The notes beneath the pieces are model-generated. The model made no database searches, was not told the origin of the DNA, and saw only the letters and a program-made list of their open reading frames with translations. This document shows, one piece after another, positions 9,013 through 16,874 of a stretch of DNA of 64,000 nucleotides (position 1 is the stretch's first letter; each line of letters opens with the position of its first letter). The stretch comes from Shinella zoogloeoides (lineage in GTDB: Bacteria > Pseudomonadota > Alphaproteobacteria > Rhizobiales > Rhizobiaceae): NCBI RefSeq assembly GCF_003574625.1, contig NZ_QNUJ01000009.1:124001-188000 (forward strand). Direction: 5' to 3'. Position numbers and translations under genes: made by a program.

Positions 9013-10443
9013 TCAGAAGGTGATGGCGCCGAGCGGGCCCGGCGAAGTGATGGTTTTCAACCCGGCCGCAAGCCTGCGGATCTCGTCCGGGGTGTATCTG
9101 TCGTAGAAGGCCTGGTTCTTGCGGCCGATGGCATGCTCGGCGGAAAAGCTTCCCTCGAACCGCTCGACCGCGACGGTGAAGACCCATTCGCGCAGGTCCG
9201 CCTCGAAATCGGGATCGGCAAGGCGCGGATCGTCCTTGGCGACGACGAGGTTGAAGTGCACGCCGCCATCGCCGATATGGCCGAAGTCGCAGATCGTCAC
9301 GTCCTCGAAGTGGTTCGGCATTTCCGCCTTCATATGGGCGAGGAAGGGCATGATGTCACCCCGGCGGAAGGCAAGATCGAAGGCGATCAATCGCCCGCTA
9401 TGCTTCACGCCTTCCGAAAGCGCATGGCGCAGCGCCCAGATCTCGTGCGGCGGGCCGACGAAGGCGTCGGCCAGCGGCGCGTCCTCCCGCTCCCAGATCG
9501 CGGCCAGCACCTCCTCCAGCACCGCGTCGAGCGGCTGCTCGCCCTCGCGCGGCGGGGTGGAGCGGGAGATTTCCGCGAGGATCACGAAATCCGGCACGAT
9601 GCCGCCCTGGAAGGGATTGCGCAGCGAGGGCACATGGTCGAGCGCGGCGCGCACGGCATTGCCGGACATGCCCTCGAAGGCCGAGAGATAGCTGCCGAGC
9701 GCATCTTCCATGGCGACCAGCAGGGCCGCGACCTGTTCTTCCGAGGCCGGCACGAGAAGCGCCGTCGCCGACTGTTTCGGCGCGGGTTCGAGGTTCAGCA
9801 CGCATTCGGTGACGATGCCGAAGGCGCCGGAGGTGCCGATGAAGAGCTGCTTCCAGTCGATGCCGGTATTGTTCTTGCGCAGGCCGGACGAGAGGTCGAG
9901 CACGGTGCCCGCCTCGTCGGCAAGAACGACGGTGAGACCGAGCGTGTTGCGGCGAACATCGCCGTAGCGCAGGAAGCGCGAGCCGCCGGTATTCGTCGCG
10001 ATCATGCCGCCAAGGCGCGGATCGGCGCCGAGGTCGATCGGGAAGAAGAGGCCGGTCTCCTCCAGCCTGCCGTTGAGATCGGAAAGGCGAAGGCCCGCGC
10101 CTGCCCTGACCGTGCGGTTGACGCGATCCAGTTCGAAGGGCGCGGTCAGGCGGTCGAGGCTGAGGATGCCCTGGCTTCCGCTCCCGTCCGGCGTCGAGCC
10201 GGAAACGAGGCCGGTATTGCCGGATTGCGGCACGAGGGCAATGGCGTTCCGTACGCAGTAGGAAACGACGGCGGAGGCTTGCGCGGTCGTCGCCGGACGG
10301 GCGACGAAGGCGGCGCGTCCCTTGTCGTAGCGCGCGCCGGTCTCGTATGCGGCCATGTCGGCGGGCGCGGTGAGAAGACCCTTCTCACCGACGAGGCTTT
10401 TCAGCGCTTCGATATGCCCTGCCTCGATCATGCTTGCGTCCAT
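9013..10443 (-). CDS. FAD-binding oxidase, probable D-2-hydroxyglutarate dehydrogenase
   Basis: A 476-residue member of the FAD_binding_4 / FAD-oxidase_C family (GlcD/D2HGDH type). The FAD-binding half shows VSYCVRNAIALVPQSGNTGL and GGMIATNTGGSRFLRYGDVRRNTLG; the C-terminal half has CDFGHIGDGGVHFN and ends EHAIGRKNQAFYDRYTPDE. The ATG at 10443 overlaps the stop of the upstream gene as TAATG, so the two are translationally coupled; a longer in-frame start at 10482 would lie inside hglS. It would oxidise the D-2-hydroxyglutarate made by HglS to 2-oxoglutarate, passing electrons to ETF or quinone. The general family alternative is a D-lactate/glycolate dehydrogenase. Confidence 0.87.
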   Translation of the reverse strand: MDASMIEAGHIEALKSLVGEKGLLTAPADMAAYETGARYDKGRAAFVARPATTAQASAVVSYCVRNAIALVPQSGNTGLVSGSTPDGSGSQGILSLDRLTAPFELDRVNRTVRAGAGLRLSDLNGRLEETGLFFPIDLGADPRLGGMIATNTGGSRFLRYGDVRRNTLGLTVVLADEAGTVLDLSSGLRKNNTGIDWKQLFIGTSGAFGIVTECVLNLEPAPKQSATALLVPASEEQVAALLVAMEDALGSYLSAFEGMSGNAVRAALDHVPSLRNPFQGGIVPDFVILAEISRSTPPREGEQPLDAVLEEVLAAIWEREDAPLADAFVGPPHEIWALRHALSEGVKHSGRLIAFDLAFRRGDIMPFLAHMKAEMPNHFEDVTICDFGHIGDGGVHFNLVVAKDDPRLADPDFEADLREWVFTVAVERFEGSFSAEHAIGRKNQAFYDRYTPDEIRRLAAGLKTITSPGPLGAITF

Positions 10444-11840
10444 TATTCCGCGGCGGCCGCCATGTTGACGATGCCGAGGCACATTTCAAGCGAGGCGCGC
10501 TGGATGCCGGCATAATGTGCGAATTCATCCAGCACCGCGCCGCCGAGATCGCGCTCGAACATCACCTGGTTGGGGCTTGCGACGAAGTCCTGCGTCGCAT
10601 CGTCGCCGAGGTTCGACTGGAAGATACCCGCGGCGCTGACCGGCAGGAAATCCTCGTAGACGATCGGGTCGAACTGGATGAGGCCGGCTTCGATGGCGGT
10701 TTCCAGATCAGTGTTGCGGCCGGTGACGGACATGCCCTTCTCGGTCAGTGAATAGCGGAAATAGCCGAGGCCCGCCTTGCGGATACCGTCCCAGTCGTCC
10801 GGGAAGGCCTTGAAGACGTCGGCGAGCGCCGCCTCGTATTCGGCGGCATTGGAACCATCGGCGGCCGGGCGCACGCGGGCGCGGGTCTCGTTCAGCAGCT
10901 GGTCGTAGAGCGCGCGGCCCTTCGGCGTCAGCGCCACGCCGCGCTGCTCGATCTCGCCGAAGCGGGCGGTGTGCGAGCCTTCCTGCCAGCGTCCGTCCTC
11001 ACCGATAAAGGAAACGGCCTCTTCCAGCGCCTTGAACGAGGTCTGGCGCAGGAGGATCGGGCATTTGCGGGTCGGCGGACCCTCGACGACGGCCTTGGGG
11101 GCGATGCCCTCTTCCGGCATGCGCGCCTGCACCTTGTCGATATCGAGCGTGCGCGGCGTCAGGTGGTTGATATGCGGGCCCTTGAAGGAGACGACGTCGG
11201 CGACCAGCCGGTGCGCGTCGTGCAGGCGCCTGTACATGTCGGCGCTGACGATGGCGTGGTCGTGCCAGCGGAAGGTTTCCAGCACTTCCGCGACGAGACG
11301 GGCGGCATCGACCGCATTGAGGCCGCCGTCGCGCTCGGCCTTTTCGACCAGCGCAACCGCCTCGTCGGTGAAGATTTTCCGGGCCGCCAGAACAGCGGCC
11401 GCTTCCTCGCGCAGCGCGGCATCGGCGATGAGATCGAGGCGCAGCAGCGAGGTGAAGACGCGGAACGGGTTGCGGCTGAGGCTTTCCGCGCCGACCGGAC
11501 GGAAGGCGGTGGAATGAACCGGCACGCCGGCCGTGGAAAGATCGTAGTAGCCGACCGGGAACATGCCCATGACGGCGAAGACGCGGCGCATCATGGAAAG
11601 CTCTTCCGGCGTGCCGAGGCGGATGGCGCCGTGGCGCTCCTCGGAAATGCGCTCCAGCGAATCCGTCGCATCGAGACGCGCCTTCAGATGCGGGTCGGCG
11701 GCGAGCGTCTCCGCGTTCACATCGGCGACCAGCGACATCAGCGTGCCATAGGCCGGAACCTCGTCGCGATACATGGCGGACATGGCGGCAGAGAAATCCG
11801 CGCGGATCTTGTCGGCAGAAACCTGTGCATTTGCTTTCAT
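10443..11840 (-). CDS. hglS: 2-oxoadipate dioxygenase/decarboxylase (hydroxyglutarate synthase, DUF1338/YdcJ family)
   Basis: The 465-residue product belongs to the DUF1338 family. With the start at 11840 (MKANAQ) the expected Fe(II) site falls at His70, Arg74 and His226 (ISEERHGAIR and GPHINHLTPR) plus a Glu in RFGEIEQRG near 296, which closely matches what I recall for Pseudomonas putida HglS. The enzyme converts 2-oxoadipate and O2 to D-2-hydroxyglutarate and CO2. It is the first gene of the operon that continues into the dehydrogenase (TAATG overlap), ALDH7 and aminotransferase. A longer start at 11870 would extend into a palindromic repeat, so I rejected it. The divergent LysR gene is the likely regulator. 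Confidence 0.9.
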   Translation of the reverse strand: MKANAQVSADKIRADFSAAMSAMYRDEVPAYGTLMSLVADVNAETLAADPHLKARLDATDSLERISEERHGAIRLGTPEELSMMRRVFAVMGMFPVGYYDLSTAGVPVHSTAFRPVGAESLSRNPFRVFTSLLRLDLIADAALREEAAAVLAARKIFTDEAVALVEKAERDGGLNAVDAARLVAEVLETFRWHDHAIVSADMYRRLHDAHRLVADVVSFKGPHINHLTPRTLDIDKVQARMPEEGIAPKAVVEGPPTRKCPILLRQTSFKALEEAVSFIGEDGRWQEGSHTARFGEIEQRGVALTPKGRALYDQLLNETRARVRPAADGSNAAEYEAALADVFKAFPDDWDGIRKAGLGYFRYSLTEKGMSVTGRNTDLETAIEAGLIQFDPIVYEDFLPVSAAGIFQSNLGDDATQDFVASPNQVMFERDLGGAVLDEFAHYAGIQRASLEMCLGIVNMAAAAE

Positions 11841-11863
11841 GGCGAACAGTCTCGTCTCATGGT

Positions 11864-11915
11864 TGCGCAATTTCCGCCGGAAAAGCGCTCACACTTTTCC
11901 GGAAATTGCTTTAGA
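11864..11915. repeat. Rhizobial-type palindromic intergenic repeat
   Basis: Read on the minus strand the element runs GCAATTTCC-GGAAAAG, a short spacer, then CTTTTCC-GGCGGAAATTGC: 16-bp arms with a 3-nt bulge. It resembles the short AGAGCAATTCC...GGAATTGC palindromes scattered in rhizobial genomes and shares architecture with 14311-14357. It lies between hglS and its divergent LysR gene, so it could also affect their promoters. Confidence 0.6.
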
Positions 11916-12010
11916 AGGGTGGGAGGCCCTGATCATTCTCAAAACGGATAATACCGGATCGTTTCTCCAAGCGATTGCGACCGTTCTGACTATGTTGATG
12001 CGAGGAATGA

Positions 12011-12904
12011 ATGAAGCTCAGTCGCAGGCTGATCCCGGACGTCACCACGCTGCAAGCGTTCGAATGCGCTGCCCGCCACGGCAGCTTCACGCAGGCGGCG
12101 CATGAGCTGAATCTCACCCAGAGCGCCGTCAGCCGCCAGATCAAGGACCTCGAGGAACAGCTCGGCGTTCTGCTCTTCGAGCGCGTGCGCCAGCGCGTCG
12201 TGCTGTCCGACGACGGCCGCCGCTTCCTGCCGGAAGTGCGCAAGCTGCTGCACCAGACGGAAGAGACCATGCTGCGCGCCATGGCGTCGGCCTCCTCCGA
12301 GCACAGCCTCGCCATCGCCACGCTGCCGACCTTCGGCAGCCGCTGGCTGACGCCGCGCATTCCGGGTTTCCTCGCCGAAAATCCCGGCACGATCATCAAC
12401 ATCGCCTCCCGCTCGGCGCCGTTCGATTTCGACGAGGAGAATTTCGACCTCGCCATCCATTACGGCCAGCCCGTCTGGGCCCGCGCGGCCTGCTCCTATC
12501 TCTGCAGCGAGGAGATTCTGCCGGCCGCAAGTCCCGAACTCCTGAAATCCTGGAGCCTTGCCGAGCCGAAGGATCTGGAGAAGGCGCCGCTGCTGCATCT
12601 CGCGACCCGCCCCAAGCTCTGGGCGCAATGGTTCGAGCTGAACGGCGGCTTGGCCGACACCGCCTATCGCGGCCATCGCTTCGACCAGTTCGCCATGGTC
12701 ATCGAATCGGCCGTCGCCGGCCTCGGCTTCGCGCTGCTGCCGAAATATCTCATCGAACAGGAACTGGAGAACGGCCGCCTCGCCGTCGTCTTCGACCGCC
12801 CGATGCAGACCGAGAACAGCTATTATCTCGTCGTGCCCGAGGGAAAGCTCGAAAACCCGCTGAGCCAGGCCTTTCGCGCCTGGATCGCCAAGGAGGTTCC
12901 CTGA
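12011..12904 (+). CDS. LysR family transcriptional regulator (GcvA-like)
   Basis: A 297-residue LysR protein. The N-terminal helix-turn-helix reads LQAFECAARHGSFTQAAHELNLTQSAVSRQIK; the C-terminal periplasmic-binding-like effector domain includes PTFGSRWLTPRI and a GLGFALLPKYLIEQEL segment typical of the GcvA branch. It is divergent from hglS with 170 bp between the start codons, the standard setting for a LysR activator of the lysine catabolic operon. Effector unknown; 2-oxoadipate or aminoadipate is a guess. Confidence 0.92.
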   Translation: MKLSRRLIPDVTTLQAFECAARHGSFTQAAHELNLTQSAVSRQIKDLEEQLGVLLFERVRQRVVLSDDGRRFLPEVRKLLHQTEETMLRAMASASSEHSLAIATLPTFGSRWLTPRIPGFLAENPGTIINIASRSAPFDFDEENFDLAIHYGQPVWARAACSYLCSEEILPAASPELLKSWSLAEPKDLEKAPLLHLATRPKLWAQWFELNGGLADTAYRGHRFDQFAMVIESAVAGLGFALLPKYLIEQELENGRLAVVFDRPMQTENSYYLVVPEGKLENPLSQAFRAWIAKEVP

Positions 12905-12930
12905 GGGACCTGCGGGACGGCTTGATGCGG

Positions 12931-12958
12931 CGGGGGCATGACCCCGTTCGCATTTTTT
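12931..12958 (+). terminator. Probable terminator after the LysR gene
   Basis: CGGGG (12931-12935) and CCCCG (12942-12946) form a short stem with a 6-nt loop, followed shortly by a run of six Ts (12953-12958). The stem is only 5 bp. Confidence 0.5.
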
Positions 12959-13027
12959 GCTTTAGTCATGGTGGCACTTGGCCGATTGTGCAAGGGAAGA
13001 TCTTCCTCCTTTAAAAGACACACCACC

Positions 13028-14311
13028 ATGCTCAACGATCCGCGCTCCCATGGCCTTTGGGAGATGACTGCCCCGCCCGCCCCCGAAACCGCCGCCTTTT
13101 CCGGCTCGACCGAGGCGGATGTCGTCATTGTCGGCGGCGGCTTCACCGGCTTTTCGACCGCCCTTCACCTCGCCGAGCGCGGCACGCGCGTCGTCGTGCT
13201 CGAAGGAGCGGAAATCGGCTATGGCGGCTCCGGCCGCAATGTCGGCCTCGTCAATGCCGGCATGTGGGTGATGCCCGACGAACTGCCCGGCGTGCTCGGC
13301 GACGTCTATGGCAGCCGCCTGCTCGAAGTGCTCGGCAATGCGCCCCGCCTCGTCTTCGACCGCGTCGAGAAGCACGGCATCGATTGCGAGATCAATCCCG
13401 TCGGCACGCTGCACTGCGCCGTCGGCCAGTCCGGCTTCGACGAACTCAAGCAGCGCGCCGAGCAATGGGCCCGCCGCGGCGCCCCGGTGCGCCTGCTCGA
13501 CGCCACGGAGACGGCGGTGAAGGTCGGCACGGATGCCTATGCGGGCTCGCTGCTCGACCTGCGCGCCGGCACGATCCAGCCGCTCGCCTATGTGCGCGGC
13601 CTTGCCCGCGCCGCCATCACGGCGGGCGCGAAGGTCTTCACCGGCAGCCCGGTGACGGGCGCGGAGCGAAACGGCAAGCGCTGGACGGTCAAGACAACGC
13701 GCGGCACGGTCACGGCGGACTGGGTGGTCGTCGCCACCAACGCCTATACGGTCGCCCCGTGGAACGAGGTTCGCACCGAGCTCGTGCATCTTCCCTATTT
13801 CAACTTCGCCACCGTGCCGCTCTCGGCCGAGATGCAGGCGAAGATCCTGCCGGAAAAGCAGGGCGCATGGGACACGAAGGAAGTCCTCTCCTCCTTCCGC
13901 TTCGACAAGCGCGGCCGGCTCGTCTTCGGCAGCGTCGGCGCGCTGCGCGGCACCGGCACCGGCATCCACAAGGCCTGGGCGCGCCGCGCCCTGAAGAAGC
14001 TGTTCCCGGCGATCGGCGACGTCGCCTTCGAGGCGGAATGGTACGGCAAGATCGGCATGACCTCCGACAGCCTGCCGCGCTTCCACCGCCTTGCCGAAAA
14101 CGTCATCGGCTTTTCCGGCTATAACGGTCGCGGCATCGCGCCCGGCACGGTCTTCGGCCGCACCCTCGCCCAGCTCATTGCTGGCGAGATCGCCGAAATG
14201 GACCTGCCGCTGCCCGTCACCGAGCCCGAGGCGCAGTCCTTCCGCACGGTGCGCGAAGGCTATTACGAACTCGGCGCGCAGATCGCCCATTTCGCCGGCG
14301 CGCGCCTCTAG
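13028..14311 (+). CDS. FAD-dependent oxidoreductase, pipecolate/amine oxidase-like
   Basis: A 427-residue DAO-family flavoprotein. ADVVIVGGGFTGFSTALHLAERG (residues about 30-52) binds the ADP part of FAD; GSGRNVGLVNAGMW is the typical flavin-contact loop; the C-terminus has GFSGYNGRGIAPGT. I start at the ATG 13028 (MLNDPRSHG), because the longer reading from 12938 adds unrelated residues across the LysR terminator. It resembles gamma-glutamylputrescine oxidase and L-pipecolate oxidase (AmaA) type enzymes. Next to an AmaB-type dehydrogenase and a lysine operon, a pipecolate or D-lysine branch entry is plausible, but the substrate cannot be read from sequence. Confidence 0.8.
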   Translation: MLNDPRSHGLWEMTAPPAPETAAFSGSTEADVVIVGGGFTGFSTALHLAERGTRVVVLEGAEIGYGGSGRNVGLVNAGMWVMPDELPGVLGDVYGSRLLEVLGNAPRLVFDRVEKHGIDCEINPVGTLHCAVGQSGFDELKQRAEQWARRGAPVRLLDATETAVKVGTDAYAGSLLDLRAGTIQPLAYVRGLARAAITAGAKVFTGSPVTGAERNGKRWTVKTTRGTVTADWVVVATNAYTVAPWNEVRTELVHLPYFNFATVPLSAEMQAKILPEKQGAWDTKEVLSSFRFDKRGRLVFGSVGALRGTGTGIHKAWARRALKKLFPAIGDVAFEAEWYGKIGMTSDSLPRFHRLAENVIGFSGYNGRGIAPGTVFGRTLAQLIAGEIAEMDLPLPVTEPEAQSFRTVREGYYELGAQIAHFAGARL

Positions 14312-14357
14312 AGCATCTCCAGCAAAAGTGCGAAGCGGTTTTGCGTTCGGGAATGCG
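14311..14357. repeat. Palindromic intergenic repeat (second copy of the family)
   Basis: Starting at the last base of the oxidase stop codon, GAGCATCTCC-AGCAAAAG is followed by GCGGTTTTGC and GGGAATGC, an imperfect inverted repeat with the same arm order as 11864-11915. Such elements directly after stop codons are common in rhizobia. Confidence 0.55.
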
Positions 14358-14399
14358 GCGAAACTTCCAGGCGAAAGCCGCCCTAGGCACTGCAAACAG

Positions 14400-14425
14400 A
14401 AAGGCCGGCATTACGCCGGCCTTTT
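14400..14425. terminator. Bidirectional terminator between the oxidase gene and purU
   Basis: AAAGGCCGGC (14400-14409), a 5-nt loop, GCCGGCCTTT (14415-14424) with a T-run on the plus strand and As preceding the stem. It separates converging transcripts. Confidence 0.85.
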
Positions 14426-14431
14426 ATCGTT

Positions 14432-15316
14432 TCAGCCCATGCGCTCGGACTTGTAGGAGCCCGGGCTCGGCGGGAAGACGATGGTCTTGTTGCCGTTCAT
14501 GAAGACGCGGTGATGGATGTGAGCGTGCACGGCGCGGGCAAGCACCTGGCTCTCAACGTCGCGGCCGATCGAGACATAGTCGTCCGCCGACTGCGCATGG
14601 GTGATGCGCGCGACGTCCTGCTCGATGATCGGACCCTCGTCGAGGTCTTCCGTCACATAGTGCGCCGTCGCGCCGATCAGCTTCACGCCGCGCTCGAAGG
14701 CCTGCTTGTAGGGGTTGGCCCCCTTGAAGGACGGCAGGAACGAGTGGTGGATGTTGATGATGCGGCCCGACATCTTCTTGCAGACGGCGTCCGACAAAAC
14801 CTGCATGTAGCGGGCGAGAACGATGAGTTCGGCGCCGGACTGCTCGACGACTTCCATCAGCCGCGCCTCGGCCTGCGGCTTGTTCTCCTTCGTCACCTTG
14901 ACGTGATGGAAGGGGATATCGTGGTTGACGATGACCTTCTGGTAATCGAAATGGTTGGAGACGACGCCGACGATGTCGATCGGCAGCGCGCCGATCTTCC
15001 AGCGGTAGAGCAGGTCGTTGAGGCAATGTCCGAAGCGCGAGACCATCAGCAGCACCTTCATGCGCTCGTCGCTGTTGTGGAACCGGTGGACCATCGCGAA
15101 TTTCTTGGAGATCGGGGCGAAGCCGGCATCGATATCGTCCTGCGTCGCGCCGCCCTCGCTGGTGAAGGTGAGGCGCATGAAGAACAGGCCCGTCTCGAGG
15201 TCGTCGAACTGCGACGAATCCACGATATTGCATTCCTTCTCGGCCAGGTAGCCGGTGATCGCGGCGACGATGCCGCGGGTCGATTGGCAGGTTACGGTCA
15301 GCACATAGCTTTTCAT
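14432..15316 (-). CDS. purU: Formyltetrahydrofolate deformylase
   Basis: The 294-residue protein has an N-terminal ACT domain (YVLTVTCQSTRGIVAAITGYLAE) and a C-terminal formyltransferase-fold hydrolase domain with VSNHFDYQ, IPFHHV, the catalytic-loop segment INIHHSFLPSFKGANPY and a late ED-L-DEGPIIEQ segment. It hydrolyses 10-formyl-THF to formate and THF, balancing one-carbon and methionine/glycine pools. I chose the ATG at 15316 (MKSYVL); an alternative start lies three codons upstream. It is monocistronic, ending at the bidirectional terminator. Confidence 0.95.
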   Translation of the reverse strand: MKSYVLTVTCQSTRGIVAAITGYLAEKECNIVDSSQFDDLETGLFFMRLTFTSEGGATQDDIDAGFAPISKKFAMVHRFHNSDERMKVLLMVSRFGHCLNDLLYRWKIGALPIDIVGVVSNHFDYQKVIVNHDIPFHHVKVTKENKPQAEARLMEVVEQSGAELIVLARYMQVLSDAVCKKMSGRIINIHHSFLPSFKGANPYKQAFERGVKLIGATAHYVTEDLDEGPIIEQDVARITHAQSADDYVSIGRDVESQVLARAVHAHIHHRVFMNGNKTIVFPPSPGSYKSERMG

Positions 15317-15625
15317 CGGTCTCATCTCGCGTTCGGCCGGTGCTGCGGGCAGGCGCCGGCGATCCCCTTTTTTGCGGCCGCGTGAACGGCTCGGTGCATA
15401 TTTCAGGCCGCTCGCGGCAGCGCAAGCCCCTGCAATGGCGGAAAGCTACGCCTGCTCTTGCAAGGAATCCCTCCGGTTCGCGACATCCAATGCGTCGAAA
15501 ATGCCAGCAGGCCCGCCCGAAGCCGCCCCGCCGCCGTTCCGGCCCGCTCTGCGTGATCCCGCCTGAAGGACGAAGGCGGCGCTTTCTTGCACAAATGCAA
15601 GCCTCGTCCTTTCCGGGCAAAAATC
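15317..15625. other. Intergenic region upstream of purU and of the 395-aa gene
   Basis: About 310 bp with no convincing gene. Open frames here are short, lack family motifs and lie on several strands. The region must hold the purU promoter. Toward the right end the DNA becomes AT-rich and runs into the operator-like motif at 15626-15649. Confidence 0.6.
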
Positions 15626-15649
15626 CATATGGACACTATTATGGACATA
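15626..15649 (+). promoter_or_regulatory. Operator-like motif, site A (shared with 25072-25095)
   Basis: The 24-bp site begins CATATGGACA and ends GGACATA, with two GGACA blocks starting 12 bp apart (15631 and 15643). Twenty of 24 bases match the reverse complement of 25072-25095 upstream of the ABC operon. It ends 37 bp before the start codon of the 395-aa gene. A third GGACA occurs at 15663. The IclR protein at 25246 is the obvious candidate ligand. Confidence 0.65.
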
Positions 15650-15686
15650 TGTTCTATAAAATGGACAGAATAGACGGGAGCACGCC

Positions 15687-16874
15687 ATGCATCTTTCCAT
15701 GTGGACCTATCCTTGGGACATCCAGGACCAGGGGCTGGAGGCGCTCGCCGCCGATCTTGCCGGCCGCGCCCGGCTGAACACGGTCAGCATGGCCACCTCC
15801 TACCATGCCGGCCGCTTCCTGCAGCCCCGCAGCCCGCGGCAGAAGGCCTATTTCCCGGAGGACGGCACAGTCTATTTCCGGCCGGACGAAAGCCTCTGGC
15901 GGGACAAGATGATCCGCCCCCTCATGGCGCAGAACGTCGCCGAGCGCGGCGACATGCTGGCGGCGCTGACGAAGGCACGGGCGCAGACCGGCCTCAAGGT
16001 CTCCTGCTGGACGGTCTGCCTGCACAACAGCCGCCTCGGCATGCTGCATCCCGGGCATGTGACCCGCAACGCCTTCGGCAATGCCAACTATTACAATCTC
16101 TGCCCCTCCAGCCCCGCCGCGCGCGATTATGTCGTGACCCTCGTCCGCGACATCACGACGAACTACCGGCCCGACATGCTGGAGCTGGAAAGCCCGAACT
16201 TCATGGGCTTTGCCCATGAATACCACCACGAGAAGGACGGCGTCGGCCTCAATGCCGAGGACGACTTCCTGCTCTCGCTCTGCTTCTGCGACCATTGCAC
16301 CGCGCGGGCCGAAAAGGCCGGCGTGCCGGTGGAGGGCGCGCGCAAGACGGTCGCCCGCTTCATCGCCGAGCTTTGCGAACGCGCCGTGCCGGAACGGCAG
16401 TTCCCCGATTTCCCGGAAGCCGGCATCGACGCCTTCCGCGCCCATCCCGAGCTTCACGCCTTCCTTGCCTGGCGCAGCGAGCCGGTGACGAGCCTGATCG
16501 GCGAGATCAGGGCCGCCGCCGACCCGGCGACGCGCATCGTGCTGATCGACCTCAAGGACGGCTGGCTCGGCGGCGTCGATCTTGCCGCCGTCGGCAAGCT
16601 CTGCGACGGGGCGATCCTCTGCTGCTACGACATGACGCCCGAAGCCGTCGGCGAGGTCATCCGCACCGGCCGGGCGCTGCTCGGGCCGGACAAGTTCCTC
16701 GGGCTCGGCCTTCGCGTCTTCTATCCCGAGGTCGACGGTCCGGAGATCCTGACGGCGCGCGTGAAAAACGCCGTCGAAGCGGGCGTCGACGGCGTCAATT
16801 TCTACAATTACGGGCTCATTCCGGCCAAGCGCCTCGACTGGGTGGGCGAGGCGGTGGCGGCGATCAGCCGCTGA
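15687..16874 (+). CDS. Uncharacterised protein, probable TIM-barrel hydrolase-like
   Basis: I do not recognise a named family. The 395-residue product has no signal peptide. It alternates strand-helix segments in a way that suggests a (beta/alpha)8 barrel: HLSMWTYPW at the N-terminus, KVSCWTVCLHN at 104-114, DMLELESPNFMGF at 163-175, IVLIDLKDGWLG in the second half, and GVDGVNFYNYGLIP near the end. A cysteine cluster CFCDHC at 199-204 could bind metal. It shares an upstream motif with the ABC operon and its 3' end overlaps the deacylase gene tail-to-tail by 11 bp, so a role in the same catabolic pathway is likely. A glycosidase-like or epimerase-like activity is possible but unproven. Confidence 0.75.
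   Translation: MHLSMWTYPWDIQDQGLEALAADLAGRARLNTVSMATSYHAGRFLQPRSPRQKAYFPEDGTVYFRPDESLWRDKMIRPLMAQNVAERGDMLAALTKARAQTGLKVSCWTVCLHNSRLGMLHPGHVTRNAFGNANYYNLCPSSPAARDYVVTLVRDITTNYRPDMLELESPNFMGFAHEYHHEKDGVGLNAEDDFLLSLCFCDHCTARAEKAGVPVEGARKTVARFIAELCERAVPERQFPDFPEAGIDAFRAHPELHAFLAWRSEPVTSLIGEIRAAADPATRIVLIDLKDGWLGGVDLAAVGKLCDGAILCCYDMTPEAVGEVIRTGRALLGPDKFLGLGLRVFYPEVDGPEILTARVKNAVEAGVDGVNFYNYGLIPAKRLDWVGEAVAAISR

Noticed and set aside
11838-11870. Longer hglS start at 11870
   Set aside because: It adds ten residues encoded by palindromic repeat DNA, and the shorter start puts the metal-site residues at the expected numbers (70, 74, 226).
15340-15777. Short plus-strand frames in the gap before the 395-aa gene as possible small genes
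   Set aside because: Arg/Pro-rich shadow-like translation, no ribosome site, and overlap with the operator-like motif and the real start at 15687.
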